A stretch of DNA of 64,000 bases from Salmonella enterica subsp. enterica serovar Typhimurium str. LT2 (GCF_000006945.2 NC_003197.2:1612001-1676000); one strand, 5' to 3'. Numbered from the stretch's first letter, positions 33,804 through 44,337 are shown. Made by a program: numbers and translations. Notes: generated by a model not told the origin, from the letters alone.

Positions 33804-35501
33804 ATGGAAACTACAACCAAGAAAGCACGTTCCCTTTATATCCCTTACGCTGGCCCTGTATTGCTGGAATTCCCCCTGTTAAACAAAGGCAGCGCTTTTA
33901 GCGTAGAAGAGCGCCGCAACTTCAATTTGTCAGGGCTGCTGCCAGAGGTCGTCGAGTCGATTGAAGAACAGGCCGAACGCGCCTGGCTCCAGTATCAGGG
34001 GTTTAAAACAGAAATCGATAAGCATATTTACCTGCGTAACATCCAGGATACCAACGAAACGCTCTTTTATCGACTGGTGCAAAACCATCTTGAAGAGATG
34101 ATGCCGGTTATCTATACCCCGACCGTGGGCGCGGCCTGTGAGCGCTTCTCTGAGATTTATCGCCGGGCGCGCGGCGTATTTATCTCTTATCCGAACCGTC
34201 ACAATATGGACGACATTTTGCAGAATGTGCCTAACCACAACATTAAAGTTATTGTGGTGACGGATGGCGAGCGGATTCTGGGGCTTGGCGATCAGGGCAT
34301 CGGCGGAATGGGGATACCTATCGGTAAGCTGTCATTATACACCGCCTGCGGCGGCATTAGTCCGGCCTATACCCTTCCCGTTGTGCTGGATGTCGGCACC
34401 AACAATCAACAGTTACTCAACGATCCGCTTTACATGGGCTGGCGTCATCCGCGCATTACCGACGATGAGTATTATGCGTTTGTCGATGAGTTTATTCAGG
34501 CCGTTAAGCAGCGCTGGCCAGATATCCTGCTACAGTTCGAAGATTTCGCGCAGAAAAACGCAATGCCGCTGTTGACGCGCTATCGTGATGAGATTTGCTC
34601 CTTTAACGATGATATTCAGGGCACCGCAGCCGTGACCGTCGGTACGTTGATCGCCGCCAGCCGCGCTGCCGGCAGTCAGCTTAGCGAGCAGAAAATCGTT
34701 TTCCTCGGCGCGGGTTCCGCCGGATGTGGGATTGCTGAACAGATCATCGCGCAGACTCAGCGTGAAGGTTTAAGCGAAGATGCCGCTCGACAGAACGTTT
34801 TTATGGTTGATCGCTTCGGCCTGTTGACGGACCGGATGCCTAATTTATTGCCGTTCCAGGCAAAACTGGTGCAGAAATGCGACAATCTCCAGCACTGGGA
34901 TACCGAAAATGACGTGTTGTCGCTGCTGGATGTGGTGCGTAACGTGAAGCCGGATATTCTGATCGGGGTTTCCGGCCAGACCGGGCTCTTTACTGAAGAG
35001 ATCATCCGCGAGATGCATAAGCATTGCCCTCGCCCGATCGTCATGCCGCTCTCTAATCCCACCTCTCGCGTGGAGGCCACGCCACAGGACATTATCGCCT
35101 GGACGGAAGGCAACGCGCTGGTGGCAACCGGCAGCCCATTCTCGCCGGTCATCTGGAAAGATAAGGTTTATCCGATCGCACAATGTAATAACGCCTATAT
35201 TTTCCCCGGCATCGGACTTGGGGTTATCGCTTCCGGCGCATCGCGCATTACTGATGAAATGCTGATGTCAGCCAGTGAGACGCTGGCGAAACATTCTCCG
35301 CTGGTGAATAACGGCGAAGGATTAGTGTTGCCAGCGCTTAAAGACATCCAGGTCGTGTCGCGCGCTATCGCTTTTGCCGTAGGTAAAATGGCGCAGCAAC
35401 AAGGCGTAGCGGTGAAAACCTCTGCGGAAGCGCTGCAACAGGCGATTGACGATAACTTCTGGAAACCGGAATACCGCGACTACCGTCGGACTTCCATTTA
35501 A
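33804..35501 (+). CDS. maeA: NAD-dependent malic enzyme MaeA
   Basis: 565 aa from METTTKK, the standard length; an upstream in-frame ATG at 33768 is not supported. It decarboxylates malate to pyruvate with NAD+. Visible are the malate-binding YTPTVG, the catalytic/metal region QFEDFAQKNAMPLLTRYRD and CSFNDDIQGTAA. The Rossmann motif FLGAGSAGCGIAE follows near residue 310. It acts in the cytoplasm when cells grow on C4 acids. Also named sfcA. Single gene between the bdm-sra terminator and its own stem-loop. STM1566. Confidence 0.97.
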   Translation: METTTKKARSLYIPYAGPVLLEFPLLNKGSAFSVEERRNFNLSGLLPEVVESIEEQAERAWLQYQGFKTEIDKHIYLRNIQDTNETLFYRLVQNHLEEMMPVIYTPTVGAACERFSEIYRRARGVFISYPNRHNMDDILQNVPNHNIKVIVVTDGERILGLGDQGIGGMGIPIGKLSLYTACGGISPAYTLPVVLDVGTNNQQLLNDPLYMGWRHPRITDDEYYAFVDEFIQAVKQRWPDILLQFEDFAQKNAMPLLTRYRDEICSFNDDIQGTAAVTVGTLIAASRAAGSQLSEQKIVFLGAGSAGCGIAEQIIAQTQREGLSEDAARQNVFMVDRFGLLTDRMPNLLPFQAKLVQKCDNLQHWDTENDVLSLLDVVRNVKPDILIGVSGQTGLFTEEIIREMHKHCPRPIVMPLSNPTSRVEATPQDIIAWTEGNALVATGSPFSPVIWKDKVYPIAQCNNAYIFPGIGLGVIASGASRITDEMLMSASETLAKHSPLVNNGEGLVLPALKDIQVVSRAIAFAVGKMAQQQGVAVKTSAEALQQAIDDNFWKPEYRDYRRTSI

Positions 35502-35508
35502 TACGTAC

Positions 35509-35528
35509 CCGGCGGTGAATGCCGCCGG
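35509..35528 (+). terminator. Stem-loop after maeA
   Basis: CCGGCGG / CCGCCGG, 7-base arms, loop TGAATG, followed by the T-rich ATATCACTTTCTTC. Also resembles a REP-like core. Confidence 0.55.
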
Positions 35529-35786
35529 ATATCACTTTCTTCTTTAGTTTTGGTGAGTCTGTCGACACACCTGAATTCCTTTCCCTGCTTATTTGTCAAG
35601 CTACTAATATTAGCCACCTTTATGTATTGAACGGGGATTTATCAGGATAATCCTGGCTAAACTATTACATTGTATTTCTGCCGCCTTGCATAACTCATCA
35701 GAAATATTAATCCTAAAGAGGTAATAGCGCCTTACCTGCTATTACTTACCTGCTATGCAGTTCACTATTAATAAAAGGAGAAGGTT

Positions 35787-36797
35787 ATGAAAGCTGCTGT
35801 TGTCACACAAGATCATCAGGTTGATGTTACTGAGAAAACGCTGCGTCCCCTTCGCCACGGTGAAGCTTTGCTAAAAATGGAGTGCTGCGGCGTATGCCAT
35901 ACCGATCTACACGTGAAAAACGGCGATTTCGGTGACAAAACCGGCGTTATTCTGGGACACGAAGGCATTGGCGTCGTGGCGGAAGTCGGTCCTGGTGTCA
36001 CCTCGCTGAAACCCGGCGATCGCGCGAGTGTCGCGTGGTTTTATGAAGGATGCGGACACTGTGAGTATTGCAATACGGGCAATGAAACCTTATGCCGCAA
36101 CGTGAAAAATGCCGGTTACACGGTAGATGGCGGTATGGCCGAAGAGTGTATTGTCGTCGCGGATTATGCGGTGAAAGTACCGGAAGGTCTGGACTCTGCA
36201 GCGGCAAGTAGTATTACCTGCGCGGGCGTTACCACCTATAAAGCGGTGAAGATTTCTCATATTAAACCTGGCCAGTGGATTGCCATCTACGGTCTGGGCG
36301 GTCTGGGTAATCTGGCCTTGCAGTACGCGAAAAACGTTTTCAATGCGAAAGTGATCGCCATTGATGTCAATGATGGACAACTGAAACTGGCCGAGGAAAT
36401 GGGCGCAGATCTGACCATTAATTCACGTACGGAAGATGCGGCTAAAATTGTGCAGGAAAAAACCGGTGGCGCGCACGCAGCGGTGGTTACCGCGGTCGCT
36501 AAGGCGGCGTTTAATTCCGCAGTAGATGCCGTTCGCGCCGGAGGCCGCGTGGTGGCAGTCGGGTTGCCGCCAGAAGCCATGAACCTTGATATCCCTCGCC
36601 TGGTGCTGGATGGCATTCAGGTTGTCGGTTCGTTGGTGGGGACACGCCAGGATCTGACCGAAGCCTTCCAGTTTGCGGCGGAAGGAAAAGTCGTGCCAAA
36701 AGTCGCTTTACGTCCGCTTGAAGATATCAACGTTATTTTTAAAGAGATGGAACAGGGACAAATTCGTGGCCGTATGGTCATCGATTTCCGTCGTTAA
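35787..36797 (+). CDS. adhP: Ethanol-active alcohol dehydrogenase AdhP
   Basis: 336 aa zinc medium-chain dehydrogenase interconverting ethanol or propanol and the aldehyde with NAD. Catalytic Zn ligands Cys in CCGVCHTD near residue 37 and His in GHEGIGVV near 59 are visible. Structural Zn cysteines are in CGHCEYCNTGNETLC near 89-103, and the nucleotide motif is GLGGLGNLA near 170. AAGGAGAAGG precedes the ATG. Close match to E. coli AdhP. Single gene with a strong bidirectional terminator after it. STM1567. Confidence 0.96.
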   Translation: MKAAVVTQDHQVDVTEKTLRPLRHGEALLKMECCGVCHTDLHVKNGDFGDKTGVILGHEGIGVVAEVGPGVTSLKPGDRASVAWFYEGCGHCEYCNTGNETLCRNVKNAGYTVDGGMAEECIVVADYAVKVPEGLDSAAASSITCAGVTTYKAVKISHIKPGQWIAIYGLGGLGNLALQYAKNVFNAKVIAIDVNDGQLKLAEEMGADLTINSRTEDAAKIVQEKTGGAHAAVVTAVAKAAFNSAVDAVRAGGRVVAVGLPPEAMNLDIPRLVLDGIQVVGSLVGTRQDLTEAFQFAAEGKVVPKVALRPLEDINVIFKEMEQGQIRGRMVIDFRR

Positions 36798-36838
36798 ACG
36801 ATTTGCTGTGGTCGTCTGAGTATACAGACAGCAGATGA

Positions 36839-36870
36839 AAACAAGGCGCTACCAGGATAGCGCCTTGTTT
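36839..36870. terminator. Bidirectional terminator adhP/fdnI
   Basis: AACAAGGCGCTA / TAGCGCCTTGTT with loop CCAGGA, between convergent adhP and fdnGHI; A and T runs on both sides. Confidence 0.92.
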
Positions 36871-36887
36871 ATCAGATTGCGAAAGAA

Positions 36888-37544
36888 TTACTGAATACCT
36901 TCTTCGCTCTCTTTTTTTGCTTCCGCCTTCTCGATTTCACGATACCAGCGTGGATGATGTTTCTTCGCCCAGCGACGGCTGACCTTCCCTTCGATCATGC
37001 CTTTAATCGAGCCTTTCACCCAAAATGCCATATACATATGGATGAGGATCGCGTGCATTAAAATAATGCCCGCCGCCGCATGAATCAACAGGCTATAACG
37101 CACCACCTGCATGGGGAAATACTGCGCGAAATACGGACGCCAGATAATCACGCCAGTCACCAGCAGCACAAAAATCATGCTCATAATGGACCAGAACATC
37201 ATCTTCTGTCCGGCATTGTATTTACCGACATCCGCCACCTTATGCTCATTGCCTTTCAATACTTCGACAATATTTTTCAGCCACGGAATATCTTTTTTAT
37301 CCGGGATGTTGTGGTGGACGAAACGCACGAACATAAACATCAGCGCGATGAAGATGGCAATACCGAAGAACGGGTGCAAAATACGTCCCATCTGCGGCGT
37401 GCCGAAAGTTTGCGTCAACCATTGTAGCGTCGGGAAGAAAAACGAAATCCCCGACAGCGCTACCAGGAAGAAGCAGATCACCACCGTCCAGTGACAGGCG
37501 CGGTCGACAAATTTCGTGCGCACAATCATTTTCGACTTACTCAT
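36888..37544 (-). CDS. fdnI: Formate dehydrogenase-N cytochrome b556 subunit
   Basis: 218 aa from MSKSKM, which matches E. coli FdnI; its ATG overlaps the fdnH stop by 8 bases and has GAGGAGGATC before it. Four membrane helices carry heme b ligands (His in DRACHWTVV, LHPFFG and LLIHAAAGIILMHAILIHMY). It takes electrons from FdnH and reduces menaquinone. Last gene of fdnGHI. STM1568. Confidence 0.96.
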   Translation of the reverse strand: MSKSKMIVRTKFVDRACHWTVVICFFLVALSGISFFFPTLQWLTQTFGTPQMGRILHPFFGIAIFIALMFMFVRFVHHNIPDKKDIPWLKNIVEVLKGNEHKVADVGKYNAGQKMMFWSIMSMIFVLLVTGVIIWRPYFAQYFPMQVVRYSLLIHAAAGIILMHAILIHMYMAFWVKGSIKGMIEGKVSRRWAKKHHPRWYREIEKAEAKKESEEGIQ

Positions 37545-38421
37545 GATGATCCTCCTCATCGTCGTCCGTTTCTTTATTCGGGCCAATACCGATGTAGTGG
37601 TAAATCAGACCGGCGAAAGTGGCGATAAAGCCCGCTGCGGCCAGCGGTTTTAGCGCCCCTTTCCACAGATTGATTGAGGTATCGATCTGCGGATCTTTCG
37701 GCAAGCCGTGGTACAACTCCGGCTGATTGGCATGGTGCAGCACATACATGACGTGCGTACCGCCGACGCCCTGCGGGTTGTAGATACCGGCATGTTCAAA
37801 GCCGCGCGCTTTTAACTTCTCCACGCGTTGCTCACCCAGTTCCAGCATCTCTTTTTTGGTGCCGAAGTGAATAGCCCCGGTCGGACAAGTTTTGACGCAG
37901 GCCGGTTCCTGGCCCACGCTGACGCGATCGACGCAGAGCGTACATTTATAAACGCGGTTGTCCTCTTTGTTGAGGCGCGGAATATTAAACGGACACCCGG
38001 CGATACAGTAACCACAGCCGATACAGTGTTCAGATTGAAAATCAACAATCCCGTTCGCGTACTGGATGATAGCCCCGGCAGATGGACAGGCTTTAAGACA
38101 GCCTGGATCTTCACAGTGCATACAACCATCTTTACGAATCAGCCACTCCAGCTTGCCGTTCTGCTCGGTTTCGGTAAAGCGCATCACCGTCCAGGACTTG
38201 GCGCTGAGATCGGCAGGGTTATCGTACACCCCGACACAATGACCAACGTTATCGCGAATATCGTTCCATTCAGAACAGGCTACCTGGCAGGCTTTACAGC
38301 CGACACAGGAGGAGACGTCGATCAGTTTCGCGACTTCGGCTTTGTAATCACGCGCCTGCGGAGGCGGCGTGATGGCGTTTGTTGCGGACCGTTTAATAAT
38401 GTCCTGCGTTTCCATAGACAT
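37537..38421 (-). CDS. fdnH: Formate dehydrogenase-N iron-sulfur subunit
   Basis: 294 aa with four [4Fe-4S] clusters. Cys motifs include CVGCKACQVACSEW, CMHCEDPGCLKACP, CIGCGYCIAGCPF and CTLCVDRV...CVKTCP. A C-terminal membrane helix near residues 257-277 anchors it. It relays electrons from FdnG to the cytochrome FdnI across the inner membrane. 13 bases downstream of fdnG. STM1569. Confidence 0.97.
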   Translation of the reverse strand: MSMETQDIIKRSATNAITPPPQARDYKAEVAKLIDVSSCVGCKACQVACSEWNDIRDNVGHCVGVYDNPADLSAKSWTVMRFTETEQNGKLEWLIRKDGCMHCEDPGCLKACPSAGAIIQYANGIVDFQSEHCIGCGYCIAGCPFNIPRLNKEDNRVYKCTLCVDRVSVGQEPACVKTCPTGAIHFGTKKEMLELGEQRVEKLKARGFEHAGIYNPQGVGGTHVMYVLHHANQPELYHGLPKDPQIDTSINLWKGALKPLAAAGFIATFAGLIYHYIGIGPNKETDDDEEDHHE

Positions 38422-38434
38422 ATGTTCGCCTCCC

Positions 38435-41400
38435 TTACGCCTTCTCGATGTTAACTAAAAACGCTTTGTATTCCGGCGTTTGCGAGTTGGCATCACCGAC
38501 ATTTGGCGTCAGAGTATTGGCGATATAGCCTTTGCGCGCGACACCCTCAAAGCCCCAGTGAATCGGGATCCCCACCGTTTCAACCTGCTGACCGTTGACA
38601 TGCAGGGTGCGAAGACGACGAGTTACCACCGCGACCGCGCGAATAAACCCGCGTTTACTGCTCACCTTCACATAGTCGCCGTTAGCGATACCTTTCGCTG
38701 CCGCCAGCGTCTCACTGATCTCCACAAACTGTTCCGGCTGAGCGATAGCGTTAAGTAGCGCATGTTTGGTCCAGGTATGGAAATGCTCTGTGAGGCGGTA
38801 AGTCGTGCCCACGTACGGAAACTGCTCCTTCTTACCCATGCGCAGCGCATCTTCTTCATACAGACGCGCCGCCGGGTTCGAGACCACATTCGGGTGCAGC
38901 GGGTTAGTGCCCAGCGGCGTTTCCATCGGCTCGTAGTGTTCAGGGAACGGCCCTTCCGCCATTTTATCAATAGCAAACAGACGTCCCAGCCCTTCCGGCT
39001 GCATGATAAATGGATTGGTCCCGCTCCCCGGCGCCGCGTTGTTAAAGTCCGGAATATCGTTCCCTGTCCACTTCGCGCCGTTCCACTGGATCAGCATCCG
39101 TTTTGGATCCCACGGTTTACCCTGCGGATCCGCCGAAGCGCGGTTATACAATACGCGACGGTTTAGCGGCCATGCCCACGCCCAACCCAGAGTATTGCCA
39201 AGCCCTGACGGGTCGGCGTTATCACGTCTGGACATCTGGTTGCCCTGCTCCGTCCAGCTACCGGTATAAATCCAGCAGGAGGAGGATGTCGTACCGTCAT
39301 CGCGCAGTAATGCAAAACTGCTCAACAACTGGCCTTTCCTGGCAAGCAGTGTACCGTTGGCGTCATAGAGATCTTCCAGCGCATAGCCGTTGTTCTCTTT
39401 CGCCACTTCTTCCGAATGCGGTTCATCCGGCTGCTTGTAGTTCCAGCTCATCTTCAATAGTGGTTCGGCGCCTTTACCGCCTTCTGCGCGATACATTTCA
39501 CGCAGACGATGGTAAATACCGGCCAGAATCTCGCCGTCGTTACGCGCTTCGCCCGGCGCGTCCTGACCTTTCCAGTGCCACTGTAACCAGCGACCGGAGT
39601 TAGCGATAGAGCCATCCTCTTCCGCAAAACAGGTAGACGGCAGACGGAAGACTTCGGTCTGAATCGTTGTCGGATCGACATCATTAGATTCGCCGTGGTT
39701 CTGCCAGAACGTTGACGTTTCAGTCACCAGCGGATCGATAACGACCAGATACTTCAGTTTGCTTAAGCTTTGCACCACTTTGTTTTTGTCCGGGAAGGAC
39801 GCCACCGGGTTAAAGCCCTGACAGAAATAGCCGGTGACTTTCCCGCTATCCATCATGTTGAAATATTTGATCACGTCATAGGACTGATCCCACTTAGGCA
39901 GCCAGGCAAAGCCCCAGTCATTCTCTTGCTGCGCCGCATCGCCATAGAAAGATTTCATCAGGCTGACGAAGAACTTAGGATAATTACCCCAGTAGTTGAC
40001 CTGATCGGCCAGCGTCGCTTTGGGGGTATTCGCTGCCAGATAAGTTTGCAGATCGGCCTGTTTTTCCGATGGCAGCGTCAGATAACCCGGCAGGCTGGTG
40101 GAGAGCAGTCCTAAATCCGTTAAGCCCTGAATATTAGAGTGGCCGCGCAAGGCGTTCACACCGCCGCCAGCCATCCCCATATTGCCGAGCAGCAACTGGA
40201 TCATCGCCATAGTACGGATGTTCTGCGCCCCGACGGTATGTTGCGTCCAGCCCAGCGCATACAGGAAGGTGGTAGTGCGATCCGGAACGCTGGTAGAGGC
40301 CAACACCTCACACACCTTCAGGAAATCCGCTTTCGGCGTACCGCAGATGTTTTCCACGACGTCCGGCGTGTAGCGCGAAACGTGCTGCTTCAGCAGATTC
40401 CACACACAGCGTGGGTGCGTCAACGTTTCATCACGTTTGGCATAGCCGTTTTCATCAAACTGGTAGTTCCAGGAGGATTTATCGTACTGACGCTTTTGGG
40501 CGTCATAGCCGCTGAAAAGACCGTCATCAAAGGCAAAATCATCCCGCACCAGCAGGCTGGCGTTGGTGTAATGCTTAACGTATTCAGCGTTGATTTTGTT
40601 ATTTTCGATCAGGTACAGCAAAACGCCGGACAGAAAGGTAATGTCTGTACCGGAACGTATTGGCGCATAGATATCCGCCACCGACGCCGTACGCGTAAAG
40701 CGTGGATCAACGACAATCAGCGTCGCATCGTTATTGTTTTTCGCTTCCATCGCCCAGCGGAAACCCACCGGATGCGCTTCTGCGGCATTGCCGCCCATCA
40801 CCATCACGACGTTGGCGTTTTTAATATCCACCCAGTGGTTGGTCATCGCACCGCGACCAAATGTTGGAGCAAGACTTGCTACCGTTGGTCCGTGTCAAAC
40901 GCGCGCCTGGTTATCTACCGCCAGCATACCGAGAGAACGCGCAAACTTCTGCGTCAGCATACCCGTTTCATTGCTGGCCGCCGAGGCGCACAGCATTCCG
41001 GTAGAGAGCCAGCGGTTAACCGTGACGCCCTGCTCATTCTTTTCAATAAAGTTGGCGTCGCGGTCGGCTTTCATTAATTTAGCAATACGAGTGAAAGCGT
41101 CATCCCAGCTAATGCGCTGCCACTTGTCGGAACCCGGCGCGCGGTATTCCGGATAGCGTAGGCGATCTTCACTGTGAACATAGTCCAGCAAACCGGCCCC
41201 TTTCGGGCACAGCGCGCCACGGCTTACCGGATGATCCGGGTCGCCTTCAATATGGTAAATCGCTTCTTTCGCGTTTTTTGCCCCATCTCCCAGGCTATAC
41301 ATTAATAGCCCGCAACCTACGGAACAGTATGTGCAGGAGTTACGGATCTCTTTTGCGCGCAACAGCTTATAGTTTCGCGCCTGAGCCAGGGCCATTTTAG

Positions 41401-41482
41401 GGGTAAAACCCAGTGCGGCCACCGTTGTTCCCGCCATACCGCCCGCGCAGATTTTAAAAAATTGTCTGCGGCTGACGTCCAT
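38435..41482 (-). CDS. fdnG: Formate dehydrogenase-N alpha subunit, selenocysteine at codon 196
   Basis: 1015 aa selenoprotein oxidising formate in the periplasm with bis-MGD molybdenum and one [4Fe-4S] cluster. Conceptual translation meets an in-frame TGA at 40895-40897 (codon 196), just after VDNQARV. The frame then continues HGPTVA...MTNHWVD to the true stop. This is exactly the selenocysteine site of E. coli FdnG, and a SECIS-like hairpin follows. The N-terminus has a Tat signal (SRRQFFKI); the cluster motif is CTYCSVGCGLLMYS. Automatic callers split it into two pieces. Expression is nitrate- and anaerobiosis-dependent in relatives, and candidate NarL and FNR sites lie upstream. STM1570. 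Confidence 0.97.
40858..40897 (-). promoter_or_regulatory. UGA codon and bacterial SECIS element
   Basis: Downstream of the TGA on the minus strand, AGCAA-GTC-TTGCT (40868-40880) forms a small hairpin with a GU in the apical loop, about 14 bases after the UGA. This is the position and shape recognised by SelB. Confidence 0.85.
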
Positions 41483-41594
41483 TGCTTTCCTCTTTTTTCC
41501 ACGGATGCACGCCTCCTTCGAACTGCAGCAAAACCTCAGCCCAGGATGCGTGTATAACTTCGCGAGGAAACTAACAGCAAAATCGATAACTTTT

Positions 41595-41608
41595 TTGCGT
41601 CAAATCAA
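41595..41608 (-). promoter_or_regulatory. Candidate FNR site of fdnG
   Basis: Minus strand TTGAT-TTGA-CGCAA; the left half matches TTGAT exactly, the right half 3 of 5. About 120 bases upstream of the fdnG ATG. Confidence 0.5.
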
Positions 41609-41654
41609 TATTGAAACGGTTCCGCTATTAAATAGCCCTATTTTTAAACTGCAA

Positions 41655-41670
41655 TAACTCCAGGGAGGTA
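41655..41670. promoter_or_regulatory. Candidate NarL 7-2-7 site of fdnG
   Basis: TAACTCC-AG-GGAGGTA, an inverted pair of NarL heptamers spaced by 2, 61 bases from the FNR candidate. This agrees with the NarL-FNR arrangement known for fdnG. Confidence 0.6.
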
Positions 41671-41759
41671 CTAAAAAATGACACTGCATGGCATCGCCCT
41701 CGGAAAAAGTGCTATAAGTGGCAGTTTATTTTGCGCGGTATTCAGGACAGTCACAAAGC

Positions 41760-42641
41760 ATGACATCACAAAAAGCAACGCTAATAGGGCTTGTTGCCAT
41801 CGTTCTGTGGAGCACGATGGTTGGGTTAATTCGCGGCGTCAGCGAAGGTCTCGGACCGGTAGGCGGCGCAGCCATGATCTATTCATTAAGCGGTCTGCTG
41901 CTGATTTTTACCGTCGGATTACCTGATATCCGCCGTTTCCCGGGGCGATACCTCATCGCAGGCAGCGTACTGTTTGTCAGTTATGAAATATGCCTGGCGC
42001 TTTCTCTCGGTTATGCCGCCACTCGCCATCAGGCTATCGAAGTCGGCATGGTTAACTATTTATGGCCCAGCCTGACCATTCTGTTTGCCATTCTTTTTAA
42101 TGGGCAAAAAACTAACTGGCTTATTGTTCCTGGATTGCTTATTGCACTTACTGGCGTTTGCTGGGTTCTGGGGGGCGAGAATGGTCTTAATCCCGGAGAA
42201 ATTATCAGCAATGTCGCCACCAGTCCGCTAAGTTATTTACTGGCATTTCTTGGGGCGTTTATATGGGCGACGTACTGCACGGTCACCAATAAATATGCGC
42301 GTGGTTTTAACGGTATCACCGTCTTTGTGTTACTCACCGCCGTGGCGCTGTGGTTACACTATTTTCTTACGCCGCAACCTGCCATGATATTTAGCCTACC
42401 GGTGATTGCTAAACTTTTTACCGCGGCATTAACGCTGGGGTTTGCCTACGCAGCATGGAATGTGGGCATACTTCATGGCAATGTGACTATCATGGCCGTA
42501 GGGTCTTATTTTACCCCCGTCATGTCCTCTGCTCTGGCAGCGCTGTTACTCAGCTCACCACTGTCATTCTCCTTCTGGCAAGGCGCAGTCATGGTTTGCG
42601 TAGGTTCGCTACTTTGTTGGCTGGCAACGCGGCGGCGCTAA
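41760..42641 (+). CDS. yddG: Aromatic amino acid / methyl viologen exporter YddG
   Basis: 293 aa DMT-superfamily exporter with ten membrane helices in two EamA repeats. The ATG at 41760 (AGGACAG upstream) yields the E. coli YddG length; an in-frame ATG at 41718 does not. Characteristic stretches are IVLWSTMVGLIRGVSEGLG, EVGMVNYLWPSLTILFAIL and LHGNVTIMAVGSYFTPVMSS. In Salmonella it is known to export paraquat together with OmpD, whose gene is next on the same strand. STM1571. Confidence 0.95.
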   Translation: MTSQKATLIGLVAIVLWSTMVGLIRGVSEGLGPVGGAAMIYSLSGLLLIFTVGLPDIRRFPGRYLIAGSVLFVSYEICLALSLGYAATRHQAIEVGMVNYLWPSLTILFAILFNGQKTNWLIVPGLLIALTGVCWVLGGENGLNPGEIISNVATSPLSYLLAFLGAFIWATYCTVTNKYARGFNGITVFVLLTAVALWLHYFLTPQPAMIFSLPVIAKLFTAALTLGFAYAAWNVGILHGNVTIMAVGSYFTPVMSSALAALLLSSPLSFSFWQGAVMVCVGSLLCWLATRRR

Positions 42642-43165
42642 TAGCGACGGGCGGGCCGATATTGATATTAAATCGACCCGCTGTACCTTGACACTCTTCA
42701 TAACACAACTACGCTTTTATCTATTGCCTGTGCGTATTTAACGATTTTCCATTTTCACGTGCTCCTCCTGCGCCATACCAGGATTGCGCTGGTAAAAATG
42801 AATTTTATAAAATCGTTAAATATGTTAATGTAATGATGTAATTATATTAACAAATATATAATTAACGTTAGCTTGCAACTGTTATTAGTGCATATAATAA
42901 TCAGTGGTTACTACCAAAAATAAAACCATAAACAGCCCAATAGTCCCCTCCGAAAATATATCTTATTAGACAGTCCCTATTTGAATTAATACTCTCAAAT
43001 GTATTAAGGAGATCTCGATCACACAAATTAAAATAATTTGTAATCTTATGAAACTTATTATTGAACTTATGCCACTCCGTCATTTAAAAATAGTCTGCCA
43101 TTGACAAACGCCTCGTTTAACAATGGTTGAGGAAACACGCTAAGAAAATTATAAGGATTATTAAA
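42642..43165. other. AT-rich ompD upstream region
   Basis: 524 bases, strongly AT-rich from 42790 to 43090, a composition usually bound by H-NS. The only promoter I can suggest is TTGAAC at 43056 with a TAAAAAT -10 near 43083, giving a leader of about 70 bases. A 60-codon minus-strand frame at 42901-43083 has no ribosome site and is dismissed. Confidence 0.5.
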
Positions 43166-44254
43166 ATGAAACTTAAGTTAGTGGCAGTGGCAGTGACTTC
43201 CCTGTTGGCAGCAGGCGTTGTAAATGCAGCCGAGGTATATAACAAAGACGGCAATAAACTGGATCTGTACGGTAAAGTTCACGCTCAGCATTATTTCTCT
43301 GATGATAACGGAAGTGATGGTGACAAAACTTACGCGCGTCTGGGCTTTAAAGGCGAAACGCAGATCAACGATCAGTTAACCGGTTTTGGCCAGTGGGAAT
43401 ATGAATTCAAAGGCAACCGTACTGAAAGCCAGGGCGCTGACAAAGACAAAACCCGTCTGGCGTTTGCTGGTCTGAAATTCGCTGACTACGGTTCTTTCGA
43501 CTACGGTCGTAACTACGGCGTTGCTTACGACATCGGCGCATGGACCGACGTTCTGCCAGAGTTTGGTGGCGATACCTGGACTCAGACTGACGTCTTCATG
43601 ACTGGCCGTACTACTGGTGTTGCCACCTACCGTAACACTGACTTCTTTGGCCTGGTTGAAGGTCTGAACTTTGCCGCGCAGTACCAGGGCAAAAACGACC
43701 GTGACGGCGCGTACGAGTCTAACGGCGACGGTTTCGGTCTGTCCGCAACGTATGAGTACGAAGGTTTTGGCGTAGGTGCGGCCTATGCGAAGTCTGACCG
43801 TACTAACAACCAGGTGAAAGCAGCGAGCAACCTGAATGCTGCGGGTAAAAACGCTGAAGTCTGGGCTGCTGGTCTGAAATATGATGCGAACAACATCTAC
43901 CTGGCGACCACCTACTCCGAAACGCTGAACATGACCACCTTCGGTGAAGATGCAGCGGGTGATGCGTTTATCGCGAATAAAACCCAGAACTTCGAAGCGG
44001 TTGCTCAGTATCAGTTCGACTTCGGTCTGCGTCCGTCCATCGCTTACCTGAAATCCAAAGGTAAAAACCTGGGTACTTACGGCGACCAGGATCTGGTTGA
44101 GTACATCGATGTTGGCGCAACCTACTACTTCAACAAAAACATGTCCACCTTCGTTGATTACAAAATCAACCTGCTGGACGACAGCGACTTCACCAAAGCG
44201 GCTAAAGTGTCTACCGACAACATCGTTGCTGTTGGTCTGAACTACCAGTTCTAA
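43166..44254 (+). CDS. ompD: Outer-membrane porin OmpD
   Basis: 362 aa trimeric general porin. Signal peptide MKLKLVAVAVTSLLAAGVVNA then mature AEVYNKDGNKLDLYGK. The PEFGGDTW loop-3 region is present, and the protein ends in YQF with the terminal Phe required for Bam assembly. AAGGAT precedes the ATG. It is the Salmonella counterpart of NmpC. From the literature its mRNA is repressed by sRNAs such as RybB, SdsR, InvR and MicC, the last within early coding sequence. Followed by a strong terminator. STM1572. Confidence 0.96.
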   Translation: MKLKLVAVAVTSLLAAGVVNAAEVYNKDGNKLDLYGKVHAQHYFSDDNGSDGDKTYARLGFKGETQINDQLTGFGQWEYEFKGNRTESQGADKDKTRLAFAGLKFADYGSFDYGRNYGVAYDIGAWTDVLPEFGGDTWTQTDVFMTGRTTGVATYRNTDFFGLVEGLNFAAQYQGKNDRDGAYESNGDGFGLSATYEYEGFGVGAAYAKSDRTNNQVKAASNLNAAGKNAEVWAAGLKYDANNIYLATTYSETLNMTTFGEDAAGDAFIANKTQNFEAVAQYQFDFGLRPSIAYLKSKGKNLGTYGDQDLVEYIDVGATYYFNKNMSTFVDYKINLLDDSDFTKAAKVSTDNIVAVGLNYQF

Positions 44255-44274
44255 TTTTGTTGTAGTCTGAATAC

Positions 44275-44305
44275 AAAGCCAGTCCTTTCAGGGCTGGCTT
44301 TTTCT
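44275..44305 (+). terminator. Terminator of ompD
   Basis: AAAGCCAGTCC / GGGCTGGCTTT (one G-U pair) with loop TTTCA, followed by TTTTCTC. Confidence 0.92.
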
Positions 44306-44337
44306 CTTGATGTAGACTCGGTCATAAGGAGTATGCC

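Noticed and set aside
37080..37494. Plus-strand frames opposite fdnI
   Set aside because: Shadows of the confidently identified fdnI in the other strand.
39103..41156. Long plus-strand frames opposite fdnG (up to 312 codons)
   Set aside because: They arise from high-GC codon bias of fdnG; no ribosome sites or homology.
42901..43083. 60-codon minus-strand frame upstream of ompD
   Set aside because: AT-rich, no ribosome site, no recognisable homology; likely chance in the ompD control region.
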